Below are positions 34,329-45,200 of a stretch of DNA of 64,000 nt, one piece after another. Source of the stretch: Lunularia cruciata. Taxonomy: Eukaryota; Streptophyta; Marchantiopsida; Lunulariales; Lunulariaceae. A program made the position numbers and the translations under genes. The stretch lies in the NCBI GenBank assembly GCA_948567375.1, contig OX419759.1:50879493-50943492 (forward strand), in the 5' to 3' direction. Position 1 is the first letter of the stretch, and each line of letters starts with the position of its first letter. The notes under the pieces are model-generated. The model did no database searches. It saw only the letters and a list, made by a program, of their open reading frames with translations, and was not told where the DNA came from.

Positions 34329-36354
34329 GGTGCTTTTTGGCAACAAGAAGATACCTTCAAGGTTCAATTGGACCACCAAGCAAGAAGAAGCATTCAAGAA
34401 ACTAAAGGATATGTTGTCTTCAAGACCCATCCTCAAACCATATGATCCTCAACTACCTTGTGTGATTGATTTTGATACTTCTAACTTTGTAATTGCAATC
34501 ATGTTGCAACAAGAATTTGCCAATGGATTGCATTTTATTGCCTTTGTATCTTGGAAATTAAATGTAGTAAAAAATATTTTTTTCTTAAAATTGAAAACAA
34601 CTTGCAATGGTATGTGCAACAAAGGGTCTGGTAACATTACCTCTTGTGGTGATAATGCAAGTGCTAATGCAAATTGATCACAAACCCTTATTGCATACCT
34701 TATATTTGGAGCATGTGAAGAGTCTATATTACCAATGGGAGGAATAATTATAGTTTTTTGATATCAAACTTGAGTAAAAACCATAAAATTTCCATATTAT
34801 TCAAGATGCCTTATCATGACAACCTAATTTTAAGATTCTTTCAAAATCTACTCTAATAACAACATTCACTATAGTGTCGGCATTTCAAAGGTACATATAA
34901 CATTCAAGATTACTCTACAACAAGGTACCTCTTTCATGTTGTGAAAATTTGCCTTGCAACACATGATAAGGAGTACAACATCCTTTAATTTAAGGATGGC
35001 CTTCTATTTTATGAGAATCAAATCTATGTTCCAACTATGGGAGATCTATGGCTTATGAAACTTCAACAAGCACATGACTTACCAATTATTAGTCACATGA
35101 GGGTGGACAAGACCTTGAATACACAATGTCAATGATGTTGGCCAAACATGACATGAGAAGTTTGAGAGTTTATTTGATCTTGCAAGAGTTGCCAATGCAA
35201 CAAGACCAATAACCAAAAATTTGAGTAGACTGCTCCAATGCTCCTAGTTCCATTTGCATGATAAGAACATGTGAGCATAGATTTACTCACATCCTTACCA
35301 AAGATGAATCAAGGTTATACAATAACCATGGTCTTTGTTGATAAGCTCAGCAAGATAATTCACTTAACACCTATTATGGATACCAAAGATGTGCCAACTT
35401 TGGCCTAGATTTGCTATGATATGTTATTCAAACACCAAGGGGTGCCAAGGGTTCTCATTTCTAATTGTGATCTTTGCTTCACCAACAAATTTTGATAGGG
35501 TGTATCAAGCTCTATGGCACCAAACTTGCCTTGTCTATAGCCTATCATCCTCAAATTGATAGGAAAATCAAACAAGCCAATTGCATCTTGGAAGGTATAC
35601 TATATGCCTTGTCAATGTTCATCACATCAAATAAGGATACTTGTTTTGTAACTATTAAGCTTGCAAATAATAATTCCAAGCAAGCAAGTACTAGATTCTC
35701 TCTTTTCTTCCTTAATTATGTGCAAGATCCACTTGTTCCAAATTCTTTTCTTGTTCAACCACCATCTCATGTTAATCATACTTCCACTTTCTTGTCCATG
35801 TTATCTAGTCCTTCCACCAAGCCAAGTCTCATCTCCTTGTTGCTCAAAACAACGTGTTAATTGACATTATCATGATCCCACCTTTTAGATAGATGATAAA
35901 GTTATGTTCTCTTCTAGTAACCATCCTCTCCCTCTTGACACCTAAGTTAGTAAAATTTCTCTTACTTGGATTGGTACATTTGATATTATTCAAAACATTT
36001 CTCTTGCTGCCTCCAAACTTCTCTTCTTGGTCATATGAAGATCCATCATGTCTTCCATATCTCAAAGTAAAAACCTTTTGTTTCTAGCCCAATTTCTTTC
36101 TTTACTCTTGTCTGGCCTCCTCTTCTTCCAATCTCTATTAATGATCATGAAGAATACAAAGTTATACTATCTTTGTGCATCATGATATCCAACATGGCGC
36201 CAACAACATTGAATATAAGATCTTTAGGAAAGGATATCCTCTTCATGATGCCACACGAGAGCCTTCTTCTCATCTTCCAAATGCGCAAGTAGCTATCTAA
36301 AGGTTCCAAGAGTCCATACCAACAAAGACATCACCAACTAATAATAGTGGAATG
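34329..36354 (+). pseudogene. pol: Ty3-K: 5'-truncated chromovirus, RNase H to chromodomain relics
   Basis: It starts inside the RT connection (CTTTTTGGCAACAAGAAGATACC corresponds to the FWQKEVTF region of B), jumps by deletion to WTTKQEEAFKKLKDMLSSRPIL (34363 on), then RNase H (CVIDFDTSNFVIAIMLQQE), integrase (AYHPQIDRKIKQANCILE near 35538) and a chromodomain relic near 36140-36260. No 5' LTR, gag, protease or RT core is present. Stops and frameshifts are frequent. Confidence 0.8.
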
Positions 36355-36814
36355 TGTAATAATGGAGTTAAGAAAAGAGTTAGTAGAAGGTAATGAATTA
36401 ATAGAATAAATTACTTATATCAAAAAGGAAATAGAATCAGCATAACCTAAAAATGCTAATGATATTCTAAAATTATCTAGAGAGCTTCTTGGTAAGATAT
36501 CCTAAAAGCATCTAGGAAAATTTGGGCCAAAGAACTTCTAAGATCTTTCCAAGGATTGAGTAACTTATATGCCAAGTTGACAACTAGCTTAGCTCACACA
36601 AGAAGTAAACGGCTAGCTGAGCTTGCATTCCCATAAAGGTAGCTTCAGAAAGGTAATTTCCTTAGAATTTTCTTGAGAACCTTGTACCTTAATGCTAATA
36701 AATACAAATGCCAAAGCTCATGCTAGGCATTTGAATTTTTCCTTAATTGAGAGTTTCAATGTGACACTCCATTCTTATATCCCATTCTCTTATGTCTCTG
36801 CTTGGTCTTTTACA
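36355..36814 (+). repeat. 3' LTR of Ty3-K
   Basis: It starts TGTAATAATGGAGTTAAG and ends TTGGTCTTTTACA. It is a diverged member of the A/B family LTR, still with the AAAGCTCATGCTAGGCATTT block near 36711. Confidence 0.82.
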
Positions 36815-37475
36815 CAATACCTCTATCTTGAAAGGCATACTGCAATTAAAGAGTAAACCTTTCAAAAGATCATCCAAAAACACATCTTCAAACTCCTAAA
36901 TTATTTGATCAACCATTCCTTGTTGAACGAAGCTTTTTATTCTCATTAGATTCTCTTTGCACAATTAGATTGATCAACATAGCAAGAATATACTTAAAAA
37001 GCTTGTTCTAAAATTGCTATATTGACAAACTTCTCATCTTGGGATTGATTACTCTTAGATGTATTCCTCAAAGGTGCCAAACAACCTAATTGATAGCCCG
37101 ACCTTGATGTTGACTTGAATTGGTCATCATGCCTAATCAAATTGAACCTTATGATGTTCATGCCAAGTGAAACCTAAAATGGCATCATAATATAGAGGAG
37201 CTACTAAAAATTTCACACTTTGAATACTCTTTTCCAATCTTAAATGTAATAATATGTGGATTATTGAAACACCCATTGGTGCATATATGCTCTATAAGGA
37301 TATTAAGTTTGGAATTGCAAGTAGTGGAGAAATATTATCTATAAGGAGTGAAACTATCATGCCTAATCAAATTGAACCTTATGATGTTCATGCCAAATGA
37401 AACCTAAAATGATATCATAGTATAGAGGAGCTACTAAAAACTTCACACTCTTTTCTAATCTTGAATGTAAGGTAT
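36815..37475 (-). pseudogene. pol: Ty3-J: RT N-terminus and protease relic with tandem duplication
   Basis: Reverse complement of the B region from DRGMPFKIE back through [19 protein letters not shown], the linker with repeated SQDGKF units, and protease [10 protein letters not shown] 230-bp segment is duplicated in tandem (about 37120-37349 and 37350-37580); both copies carry part of an inserted LTR. Confidence 0.78.
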
Positions 37476-37580
37476 TATAACACATGTTGGTGCATATATG
37501 CTCTATAGGGATATTAAGTTTGGTATTGCAAGTAGTGGAGAAATATTATCTCTATGGAGTTAGATAAGCTTCTCATCAGT
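37120..37580. repeat. 230-bp tandem duplication spanning a protease/LTR junction
   Basis: GCCTAATCAAATTGAACC starts copy 1 at 37131 and copy 2 at 37361, an offset of 230. Each copy continues from Ty3-J protease into the first 80 or so bases of a Ty3-I family LTR (GGTGCATATATGCTCTATA). The duplication therefore happened after the LTR inserted. Confidence 0.8.
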
Positions 37581-38173
37581 CATGATTATTTATGGTTAGT
37601 CCTAGCTAAGATAAAGGTGATCATATTCTAGAAGAAAAAAAAGAGTGAGTATTACTATTTTATCTTCTAATGTATTGACTTGGTATTATTCTAGTTATTT
37701 GAAGTTGAAGAAAGAGTTAAAAACTCTTGGGCCCACAATCCTTGTTGGTGTGAATTTTTCCATAGTCCAAGGATAGCACTTGTGAAAAAATCCTTGACTC
37801 AGTTGGTAAGTGAAGATAAGACCACCTACTTATGAGATTATTTCTATGTGCTTGGATATTCCTTTAGAATTTTTGATTTGGATTGACTTTTAGCCTAGTA
37901 ACTTGAGTTACTCCAATGATTTGTAACTTTGCTATGTAAATTTTTCACAAATATATAAGCTAAGGGTGAGAAGGTAATCATTGTCCTTTCGTTTGCAACT
38001 ATCTCTCTCATTGAGTTCTCTAATAAATAATCTTTTGATTCTTGGAGGTGCCTTTGGAACTCTAGCCTTGTAGGAATGTGATGGAGTTGAGTTTCCTTAC
38101 CTTCTTAGTTCATGGTGTGTTATCTTAGTAGCCATCAAAGGTTCATCTTGAGTGAGAGATAGGTCAGTTCATA
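37476..38173 (+). mobile_element. Solo LTR of the Ty3-I family in Ty3-J protease
   Basis: It aligns along its length with the LTRs of Ty3-I (TTGACTTGGTATTATTC, TTTTTGACTT-like, TATATAAGCTAAGGGTGAG, GAGTGAGAGATAGGT). It begins TATAACACATG (mutated TGTAACACCC) and ends near TTCATA. The protease reading resumes at 38174. No clean 5-bp duplication remains. Confidence 0.8.
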
Positions 38174-39461
38174 GTACAAAATGCAGAACCTTTTTTACTA
38201 TCCAAAATCATCAATTTGCTACTAAATATTGGAATACATGATAAGAATACATAATTCCTTTGCTAGTTACATGGACATGAAACTTTAAAAACTCATACAC
38301 AATCAACCTAAATCTTATAACCATGATTGGATATCATACCTTGCAATTGTATCAAATTTGTATGGATCAAGCCTTCAATCCCAATAGAACAAATCAGATG
38401 CTCAATAAGTGGCTCAATATCTCTTACTATGATTCTTTATTTCCTTGATCATCATGCTTTAGGAACTCCATTTGGTCAATAGGTCAAGGTCATCCATTCC
38501 TAGTTGGACATTTGGTAATATGATGCCCAATAAAAGCAACCACCAATTTTGTCATCATCTTTCTTTGTCTACAATGTCAAGTGGTCTCCCTTAGACAATA
38601 TCAATCTCCATTGGTCCCGGCTCCTCCACTCATTTTGTAGCTTTAATGAAGGTCAAGGTCAAGACCAAGTTATGGCAACTAAAGGAATCAAAGCATGCAA
38701 CAAAGAAATCAAACACTCAACTACTACATGGCTTATTCCGACTCTTTAGACCCGCACATAGTTATTTCTAATTTGGTGTATGATTTCAAGCCTCTCACAA
38801 ACCAATCTAGACCTTTGCCTTCTATTATTTCTAGAATGTGCAATATTGTATTTTGGAATTTAGTAATATAGCTCCTCATATAACAAATCTATTTCAATAT
38901 TGCCAATCTATTTTATGCTCTTCATGCAACATTCACCACTTGAAATTGTTCAATTATTGCACTCTTCAATTCTTCTCATGTCAAGATTGGAGCACTAAAT
39001 TACCATTGAGCTTGCTTTACTTGGAATCACCACCATAGTTTTGCCACTCCATCTAATTGGCTCAAAGTCAAGAGAATTTTTCTCCATTCATCTAAAGGAT
39101 TTTCAAAATAACATTCAAAATCAAATACAAAATTCTTTATTGTACTTGATATATTCTTGTCTTCAAACACCTTGTGTTTGAAGACAAGAATCTATCAAGT
39201 AGATGCATACAAGGATAGTTTATTGTCTTCAAGGCCTTAGAAGGTGCATCTACTCTTTTTGGAAGAGAATCACCTTATTGTACTTGATAGATTCTTCTCT
39301 TCCAAAAATGAAATAAGGTGTTCAATCTATTACTACATAGCATTGATAATTTTGGACATTGCCACCACAACTACTTCTCTACCAAACTATATACTTACAA
39401 TTATCTAAATTAACACATATATGCAACATATTTACCACTCCTTGTAAATTATAATCATTAA
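38174..39461 (-). pseudogene. gag: Ty3-J protease and gag relics
   Basis: Going rightward on the plus strand are the protease start (ACAAAATGCAGAACC; later the reverse complement of AKELGI and ENCMSMQ), the gag/pol join, a damaged nucleocapsid knuckle near 38540 and capsid. The gag start, at about 39371, is the reverse complement of ATGGCGGCAATACC with ATG changed to GTG. An inverted duplication lies inside gag at 39143-39201. The 5' leader continues to 39461, where solo LTR F2 interrupts. Confidence 0.75.
39143..39201. repeat. 28-bp snap-back inverted repeat in Ty3-J gag
   Basis: 39143-39170 and 39174-39201 are reverse complements with one mismatch and a 3-nt loop. Another foldback follows: TTTTTGGAAGAG-AATC near 39257 against GATTCTTCTCTTCCAAAAA near 39289. 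The arms copy gag sequence in both orientations. Confidence 0.85.
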
Positions 39462-40052
39462 TGTTATGTTTCAAGGACAAGAGAAACCCTAGGAGAAACC
39501 TAGAAGAGGAAACACAAAGCTTTACCCTCAAAACTCCAATGCTCCAAAGGAGCACCTTGTCTTTATTATATAGCAAAGAGGATTCCATCAAAGGAAGCTC
39601 CACCCTTGGATCAAATATATGGATTGGTGAAATGTTAGTGAACTTTACCCTTAGGTTGCATGTATGGGTGAGATATTGGTTTTGGTCATGTCTGGTTGGT
39701 CAAACAAGCTTTGATCAGAAGGAATCTTTAACAAATATTCCCTTAGGAATCTCAAAATTTGGGTGAGGTACCAATGGGAAGCTCTTGACAAGACAAACAA
39801 GGGGAGGGAAGGCCATTCTATTCTTTCTTGGGGAGGAATCTGCACATTTTTTAAGCTTTATTCATCCATTTAGGCCACCAAAATTGGCTTTGAAGTTTTC
39901 AAGCTATTTTTGGCTTCTGCCCTATTAGTAGAAGAACTCTTTTGGTGACACCTCAATAAAATCTACAAATATTCCATCAAATATAAAATCCTTCCAGATA
40001 TTACCAAGCCAATTTTTACATTAAGATAATATGTCTAGCTATTAGTATTACA
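39462..40052 (+). mobile_element. Solo LTR F2
   Basis: 591 bp, TGTTATGTTTCAAGGACAAG...TAGTATTACA. It shares the CCAAAGGAGCACCTT, TTATTATATA and AAGGAAGCTCCACCC blocks with F1. Flanks ATTAA (39457-39461) and ATTAG (40053-40057) are a duplication with one change. It sits in the 5' leader of Ty3-J. Confidence 0.8.
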
Positions 40053-40218
40053 ATTAGATAAGGTGATTGCACTCAAAAAGTTCTACTCATTGTATCAATG
40101 ATGAATTGTGTAAAATGATATTTTAGTAGTACATGGACACAAAAATCTCAATGGTTTTTGGGAAAATAGATTTGGTGGTTCATGGATTCTATCCATCTCA
40201 TTCCTATTCTTATACTAA
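40053..40218 (-). pseudogene. Ty3-J 5' leader with decayed primer site
   Basis: Reverse complement of the leader of B, including the start-proximal GGTAATGGATGGAAT-type block. The primer site at about 40207-40218 reads TCTTATACTAA, for TCTGATACCAA. Confidence 0.65.
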
Positions 40219-40632
40219 TATAAAAGATCAAAGAGAGACATAAGAGAATGAAATATTAAAGTGAAAAATCATAGTGAAACTCTCAAGTGAATGAAACTCC
40301 AAATATCTAGCATGACCTTGTGCTTTGGTATTTACAGTGAAGCAATGCAAGATCCTTGAGAAGCTTCCAAGAAAGCTTACTTCTTGAAATGGTTTCTTGG
40401 AGTGCAAGCTAAGTCAGCCAACAAGCTTCCAAAGAAGTTTACTTCTACTTGGCATCAAGCTAAGCTTGCCATTAATTTGGCAAGTTACTCAATCCATGGA
40501 AACTACTTAGAAACTTCTAATCAAGAAGCATCTTAAATGCTTCTAGAATATTTTTAAAATTTCTAGCTAGTTTGGCTTTTTTTATAACTCATAAGTCTTT
40601 GTTAACTTATTTGCTAATTCCATATTATTACA
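40219..40632 (-). repeat. 5' LTR of minus-strand Ty3-J
   Basis: On the plus strand it is TATAAAAGATCAAAG...CCATATTATTACA, the reverse complement of the A/B-family LTR with TG mutated to TA at its end. It abuts RT sequence of Ty3-L at 40633. Confidence 0.85.
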
Positions 40633-41608
40633 TCCATGAAGACTATCAACACATTAATGAACCCAAAATTTTAAACACTCTATTCAATAGACCTATACCT
40701 TATATGAAAGGCAGTCTTGTGCACATCTTTCTCATCAATTGAATCTACCAATAACCGCTTCAAAGATTTAACTTAGAAAATTAAGTCCACTTAATTGATC
40801 TATTAAGTCATCAATTTAATTCAAGAGATATTCAATCTACATGGTTTGTTTATTAAGATCCCCATAGTCAATATTGAAAATTGAAGCCTTCTATCCTTCT
40901 TTGGAACAAAAAGTACCAGTGTTTCCCAAGGAGATATATGTTGTATGAAATCCTTCTCCAACAACTTGGTCAATGTTATTTGTAGCTCTTATATTATTTA
41001 GTGAGAGCCAATAAATTGGTCTATGCATTGGATTACTACATGGTAGAAGGTCAATCTTGAAAGGCATACTACAATTAGAGAGTAATTCCTTTAGAAGATC
41101 ATATGGAAATACATATGCAAACTCCTAAATGGTTTGATCAACCACTAGCTTCTTATCCTCATCAGAGTCTCCTTGCACAATAGGTTTGATCCATATCATA
41201 TAATCAAGATATATCTCTCCAAAGCATGTTTTAAAATTGCTACATTGACAAAATTCCCATCTTGGGACTGATTAATCTTAGGTGTCTTCCTCAAAGGTAC
41301 AAAACAACCTAATCAATCAACCTTACCTTGGTACCTTGGAATCATCAAATCCAATCAAATTTAACCTTATGATTTTCAAGCTAATTGAAACCTCAAATGA
41401 TATTGTAGTATAGAGGAGCTATTAAAACCCTACTACACTATGAATACTCTTTTCCAATCTTGAATGTAATACGATTTGAAATATGGGATATAGAACTCTT
41501 TTTACCATACTTCATTATCAATTTGCTATCAAATATTGACCTGATAGGAATATATAACTCTTTTGCTAATTACATGGACATGCAATTCTCAAAACTCCCA
41601 TGATGAAC
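40633..41608 (-). pseudogene. pol: Ty3-L: chromovirus RT and protease fragment
   Basis: Reverse complement of B from VFMDQM through [45 protein letters not shown], the linker and protease ([14 protein letters not shown]) to about the DSG region. It begins exactly at the edge of the J LTR and is ended at 41608 by the 5' LTR of Ty3-I. It is heavily decayed. Confidence 0.78.
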
Positions 41609-42297
41609 TGTAACACCCATTTGTGCATATATGTAGTATTGTGATATTTAGTTTGGTATAACTAGTATATGAGAGATATGATTTATATAGAGATAATACA
41701 CGGTTCTACATTAGTCATGATAAGCTAAAGTTAGTCATATTTGAGATAGAAGGGACCCTACTTTAGAGGAAATAGAAAAGATGAGCACTTCTATTTTGGA
41801 TTCTAGTGTGTTGACTTGGTATTATTCCTAGGTGTTTGGCTTTGAGGAAAGAGTTGACAACTCTTGGGCCCACAAGCCTTTTTGTTTTGGATTCTTCTAT
41901 AGTCCAAGGATAACCCATGTGAAAGAATCCTTGACTTAGTCATTGGGTCAAGATGAGATTACATGCTTAATGGAATATGCACATGTGGATGGATATTCCT
42001 TTATACTTTTTGACTTTGCTTGACTTTTAGCGTAGTAACTTGAGTTACTCTAGTAACTAGTAACTTTGGTGTGTAACTATTTCACAAGTATATAAACTAG
42101 GGGTGAGGAGGTACTCATCATCCTTTCATTTGCAACTATCTCTCTCATTGAGTTCTCTAGTGAGCAATGTCTTGAGTCTTGGAGTGTTGGCCTTGGAGGA
42201 GTATGATGGAGTTGGGGTTCTTTCCCTTCTAAGTCCATGGTGTGCTACCATAATAGCCATCAAGGTTCATCTTGAGTGAGAGATAGGTAGGCTCACA
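41609..42297 (+). repeat. 5' LTR of Ty3-I
   Basis: TGTAACACCCATTTGTG...GATAGGTAGGCTCACA. A TATA-like TATATAAACT lies at about 42092. It is followed by TTTT and the primer site. Confidence 0.88.
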
Positions 42298-42301
42298 TTT
42301 T

Positions 42302-42320
42302 TGGTTCCATTGTCGAGACC
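42302..42320 (+). other. Primer site of Ty3-I, tRNA-Asp-like
   Basis: TGGTTCCATTGTCGAGACC resembles the Athila/Tat consensus TGGCGCCGTTGCCGGGGA, with the differences mostly C to T and G to A. The match to tRNA-Asp is inferred through that consensus. Confidence 0.55.
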
Positions 42321-42338
42321 TCTCTAGAAGGCAAGATA

Positions 42339-42563
42339 ATGTTTAGTGTACAATTCCATATTAGACAAACGGAGGCCATGAGAGCTCACTTGGAGAGAAC
42401 TTTAGGGAAGGAGAGTGCTGAACTTATATTAGAGAACTTGGACCCATTTGTATATCCTGTAGTTCATTATGATGTCTTTGAGATGATTTTGTACATCTTG
42501 TACACTTCAAAGGATTTGGAGAGATTGTGTCAGGTGAATTGTAGATTTTGGGGATTAAGGTGA
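42339..42563 (+). CDS. Short leader-proximal frame of Ty3-I, unknown function
   Basis: 74 codons beginning MFSVQFHIRQTEAMRAHLER, 18 nt after the primer site. The sequence is amphipathic and leucine-rich (ELILENLDPF, FEMILYILYTSKDLERL). It is probably the N-terminus of a longer ancestral gag or an extra frame cut by TGA at 42561. No known domain was recognised. Confidence 0.4.
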   Translation: MFSVQFHIRQTEAMRAHLERTLGKESAELILENLDPFVYPVVHYDVFEMILYILYTSKDLERLCQVNCRFWGLR

Positions 42564-43262
42564 TTTTGTGCAAAATCTCAAGTTTGAGATCTCGAGTTGA
42601 AATTTCTACAAATGAAATCTTGGGTAACCTCTAGTTAGCACACTTAAAATTATTGTGAGAGCTACTATGCGCATTTGGGCTAGAATTTTTGAAAGTTGAT
42701 AGGGTAAACTGCTCCCGCAATTGCATGCTCTTTGGAAAATTATATAGAGTCTATCCTTTCTACAATTTTAAGTGGATTTTCCTGAAAATTTCCAAGAAAA
42801 TTCAGTGCATTTTATCCTACCTATTGACATAAAAATTAGAGAGAGATCATTCTTGAGCATAGAATTATGAGTTTTTAAAAGCGAGGGGGTGGTTTTTAGA
42901 CCAAATCTGAAATATGTGTGTTGAGTAGAAAAGACAAATGGCTTGATGAAAAGATCTGAAATTTTACAAGGAGGGACACCCTAGAGTTTTGATCAAGTGT
43001 GAAAAATTTCAGAAAACTATAACATACCAGTTGAGAGATTTGAGTGACATTGTGAGGAATTTTGTAGCATCGAGATCTCATGCATGAGGAGTTGAGAGCA
43101 ACAAAAAGCATGTTTGAGTGTTTAGATTCATCTTGGGAACATGGAGGGTTTTCATCAAGAGTGGAAATTAAGACTATTCAAGGTTCTTGAAGGGTTTGAG
43201 GTGATTTAGGGGTAGATTTGAGGAGAAGATAGTTTAGAATAGAATTTGAAGAGAGTGTTAGA
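42564..43262. other. Ty3-I leader interval without a recognisable frame
   Basis: Only broken frames occur. The region is likely decayed coding or leader sequence of Ty3-I. Confidence 0.4.
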
Positions 43263-43514
43263 GTGAGTGACTGTATGCTTGGAGGAAAGAGTGAATCTAA
43301 TTACTTTCTATGTGGAGAGAAGGGACATAAGGCAAGTTCATGTCCATTGAGCTTTGAGAGCAAGACATTGAGGGAAAGGAGAGGATTACTTGACTTGGGT
43401 TTGCATGTTGGACCTTCTTCACCAAGATTGGGAGGGAGAAGATCTAAGACCAAGGAGTTGTGTGAGGTTTGTGGAGTTGAAGGACTCCAAAAGGACATGA
43501 GTGTAGTGGAGTAA
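43263..43514 (+). CDS. Extra zinc-knuckle-like frame upstream of Ty3-I gag core
   Basis: 83 codons. SNYFLCGEKGHKASSCP is a CCHC knuckle whose first Cys is Tyr (or lost). Towards the end LCEVCGVEG adds a second Cys pair. The middle is basic (RERR, GGRRSKTK). Its place between leader and gag core is unusual, since the normal knuckle of this element lies 1.4 kb downstream (44684-44725). It may be a captured or duplicated nucleocapsid piece. Confidence 0.45.
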   Translation: MSDCMLGGKSESNYFLCGEKGHKASSCPLSFESKTLRERRGLLDLGLHVGPSSPRLGGRRSKTKELCEVCGVEGLQKDMSVVE

Positions 43515-43857
43515 AAGCATTTTTGGAAACTTTGGTGAAGGATCTTGGAGAGAATGTTAGTATAGCTACAAAAATACTACCACTTTCATCAACTACTTCT
43601 TAGGATTAGTGATGGAGATAATCTTTCAACTCATGGATAAACTATCAATGAGGGTTTGATTAATGTGCACTCTAGGATTTGATTTTGCTATAGAAATCTT
43701 GGAGCAACCTGAACCTTTTTTGTCCCCTAGGGTGGATTACTCTCAAATGGTGTTAGTCATGTATATACTCTATTAGTTATAGAGTGAGAGAAAAGAAAAG
43801 AGAAAAAGAAAAATTGAGAGAAAAGAAAGATAATGAGGGATTAAGATAAGGAAACTT

Positions 43858-44600
43858 ATGGTTTTCTTTGGCAAGGATAGAGAAATGTGGAGGCCTTTGT
43901 GAGAGACTTTAAGAGAGCTTTCATAGGAAGCAATGAGAGGAGGAAGAATGAATGGGCCTCATTATTACCAAATTTCTTTGAGGATGCAGCACTTACATGG
44001 TATGAGTCAGAATACCGAAAGAGAGAGGAGAGATGAGCAAGAAGAGTCTTGGGAGAGTTTGACTTAAACACTCATAAAGAACTTTCTTCCAGATGAGAGT
44101 TATGAGAGATTGATGAGTGAGGTTACCTTTCTCAAATAAGGAGATGGAGAGAAAGTGAATCTATGTAGAAAGAGTGGAGAAGTTAGAGTCCAGATTTTGC
44201 ATAATGTTGAGGAAGGATGGGGATGATATGGAGACTACTATGATTGGCATAGGAGCCATGCTCACCAAGAATTTTGTGGGAGAGTTGATACCACAATAAG
44301 AAGCAAGCTGAGATATGAGAAACCTTCTTCCAAGGACAAAGCTATCAATATTACAATTTGTATGGAGGAAATTTTGGAAAGAGATGAGAGTGATTTGGTG
44401 GTGAAGGAGGTTGTGCATCCTCTCAAGGTTACAAGTAGGGTGGAACTTTTGACACTTTGGTGGCAAGGGTTGCATCAAAAGTAGTAGTTGCTCTAGTTCT
44501 TGCACTTCCACCAAAAGATCCACTTCAAACCATCATAGAACAACTTACAAATCTCAAGGTCAATGTGATGCAACTATAGGAGAAGAGAGGTAGATCAGAG
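43858..44600 (+). pseudogene. gag: gag capsid relic of Ty3-I
   Basis: From ATG 43858 the frame reads VFFGKDREMWRPL then stops. The adjacent frame continues AFVRDFKRAFIGSN, NEWASLLPNFFEDAALTWYESEY, a typical retrotransposon gag core. Further stops and a shift follow. A purine-rich tract (43784-43850) precedes it. Confidence 0.72.
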
Positions 44601-45200
44601 TGTAGAGAGAGGGCCTAGGAGTTATGGAAACTATCCATATAGAGGAGGCTAACCAACCAACAATTTCAATGATAACAATTGTTTTGGTTGTGGAGGAAGA
44701 GGCCACATCCAAAGGAATTGCCCAAATTCTACTTACCATGGAGGGAGGGGTTATGAGGGAGCTAATAGAAGGAAAGAAGGAGGTAGTGAAACCTAAGTGG
44801 CTCCTAATCCAAACAAAGGTAAGGAGATAACATCCATAGATGTGGTTGAGAGAAAGTATTAGAAGGGAGAGTGCTCAAACTCCAAGGGTCTTAATTTGGA
44901 TCTTTTGGCACAAGAGAAGAAGAGAGATCATTTTGTAGAGGATGTACACTCTTCTCAAGGATTTACTCCTAGCAAGGATACTCCTGTGTCTATTAGGAGC
45001 ACTTGCACCTCAACACCATCAACAACAAAGACTCCAAGGAAGAAGTTGGGGATGGAGGACTTCGTGATCTCAAAGCAACAATGGAACTGCAATGTCTTGG
45101 AGGATGTAAGTAGTCACAAGGCTAACATCATAGTGGGACAACTGATTGCTTAGAATCCTACTTTGAGAAGGAGCTTAGAGGTGGTTTGAGTTCTACAAGG
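44600..45200 (+). pseudogene. gag: Nucleocapsid knuckle and linker of Ty3-I
   Basis: FNDNNCFGCGGRGHIQRNC contains a perfect CX2CX4HX4C knuckle at about 44684-44725. A hydrophilic linker follows, with an open stretch 44896-45153 (LLAQEKKRDHFVEDVHSSQG, then a Thr/Ser-rich stretch). A TAG ends it at 45151. Confidence 0.72.

Noticed and set aside
25676-40637. Treating Ty3-C and Ty3-J as one element with duplicated flanks
   Set aside because: Flanks GAGAG and TCCAT do not match, and the left flank is not the RT of Ty3-L that lies right of J; kept only as an alternative model.
43784-43850. Purine-rich tract as a polypurine tract of another element
   Set aside because: No LTR start follows it; it lies just before the gag core of Ty3-I and looks like low-complexity sequence.
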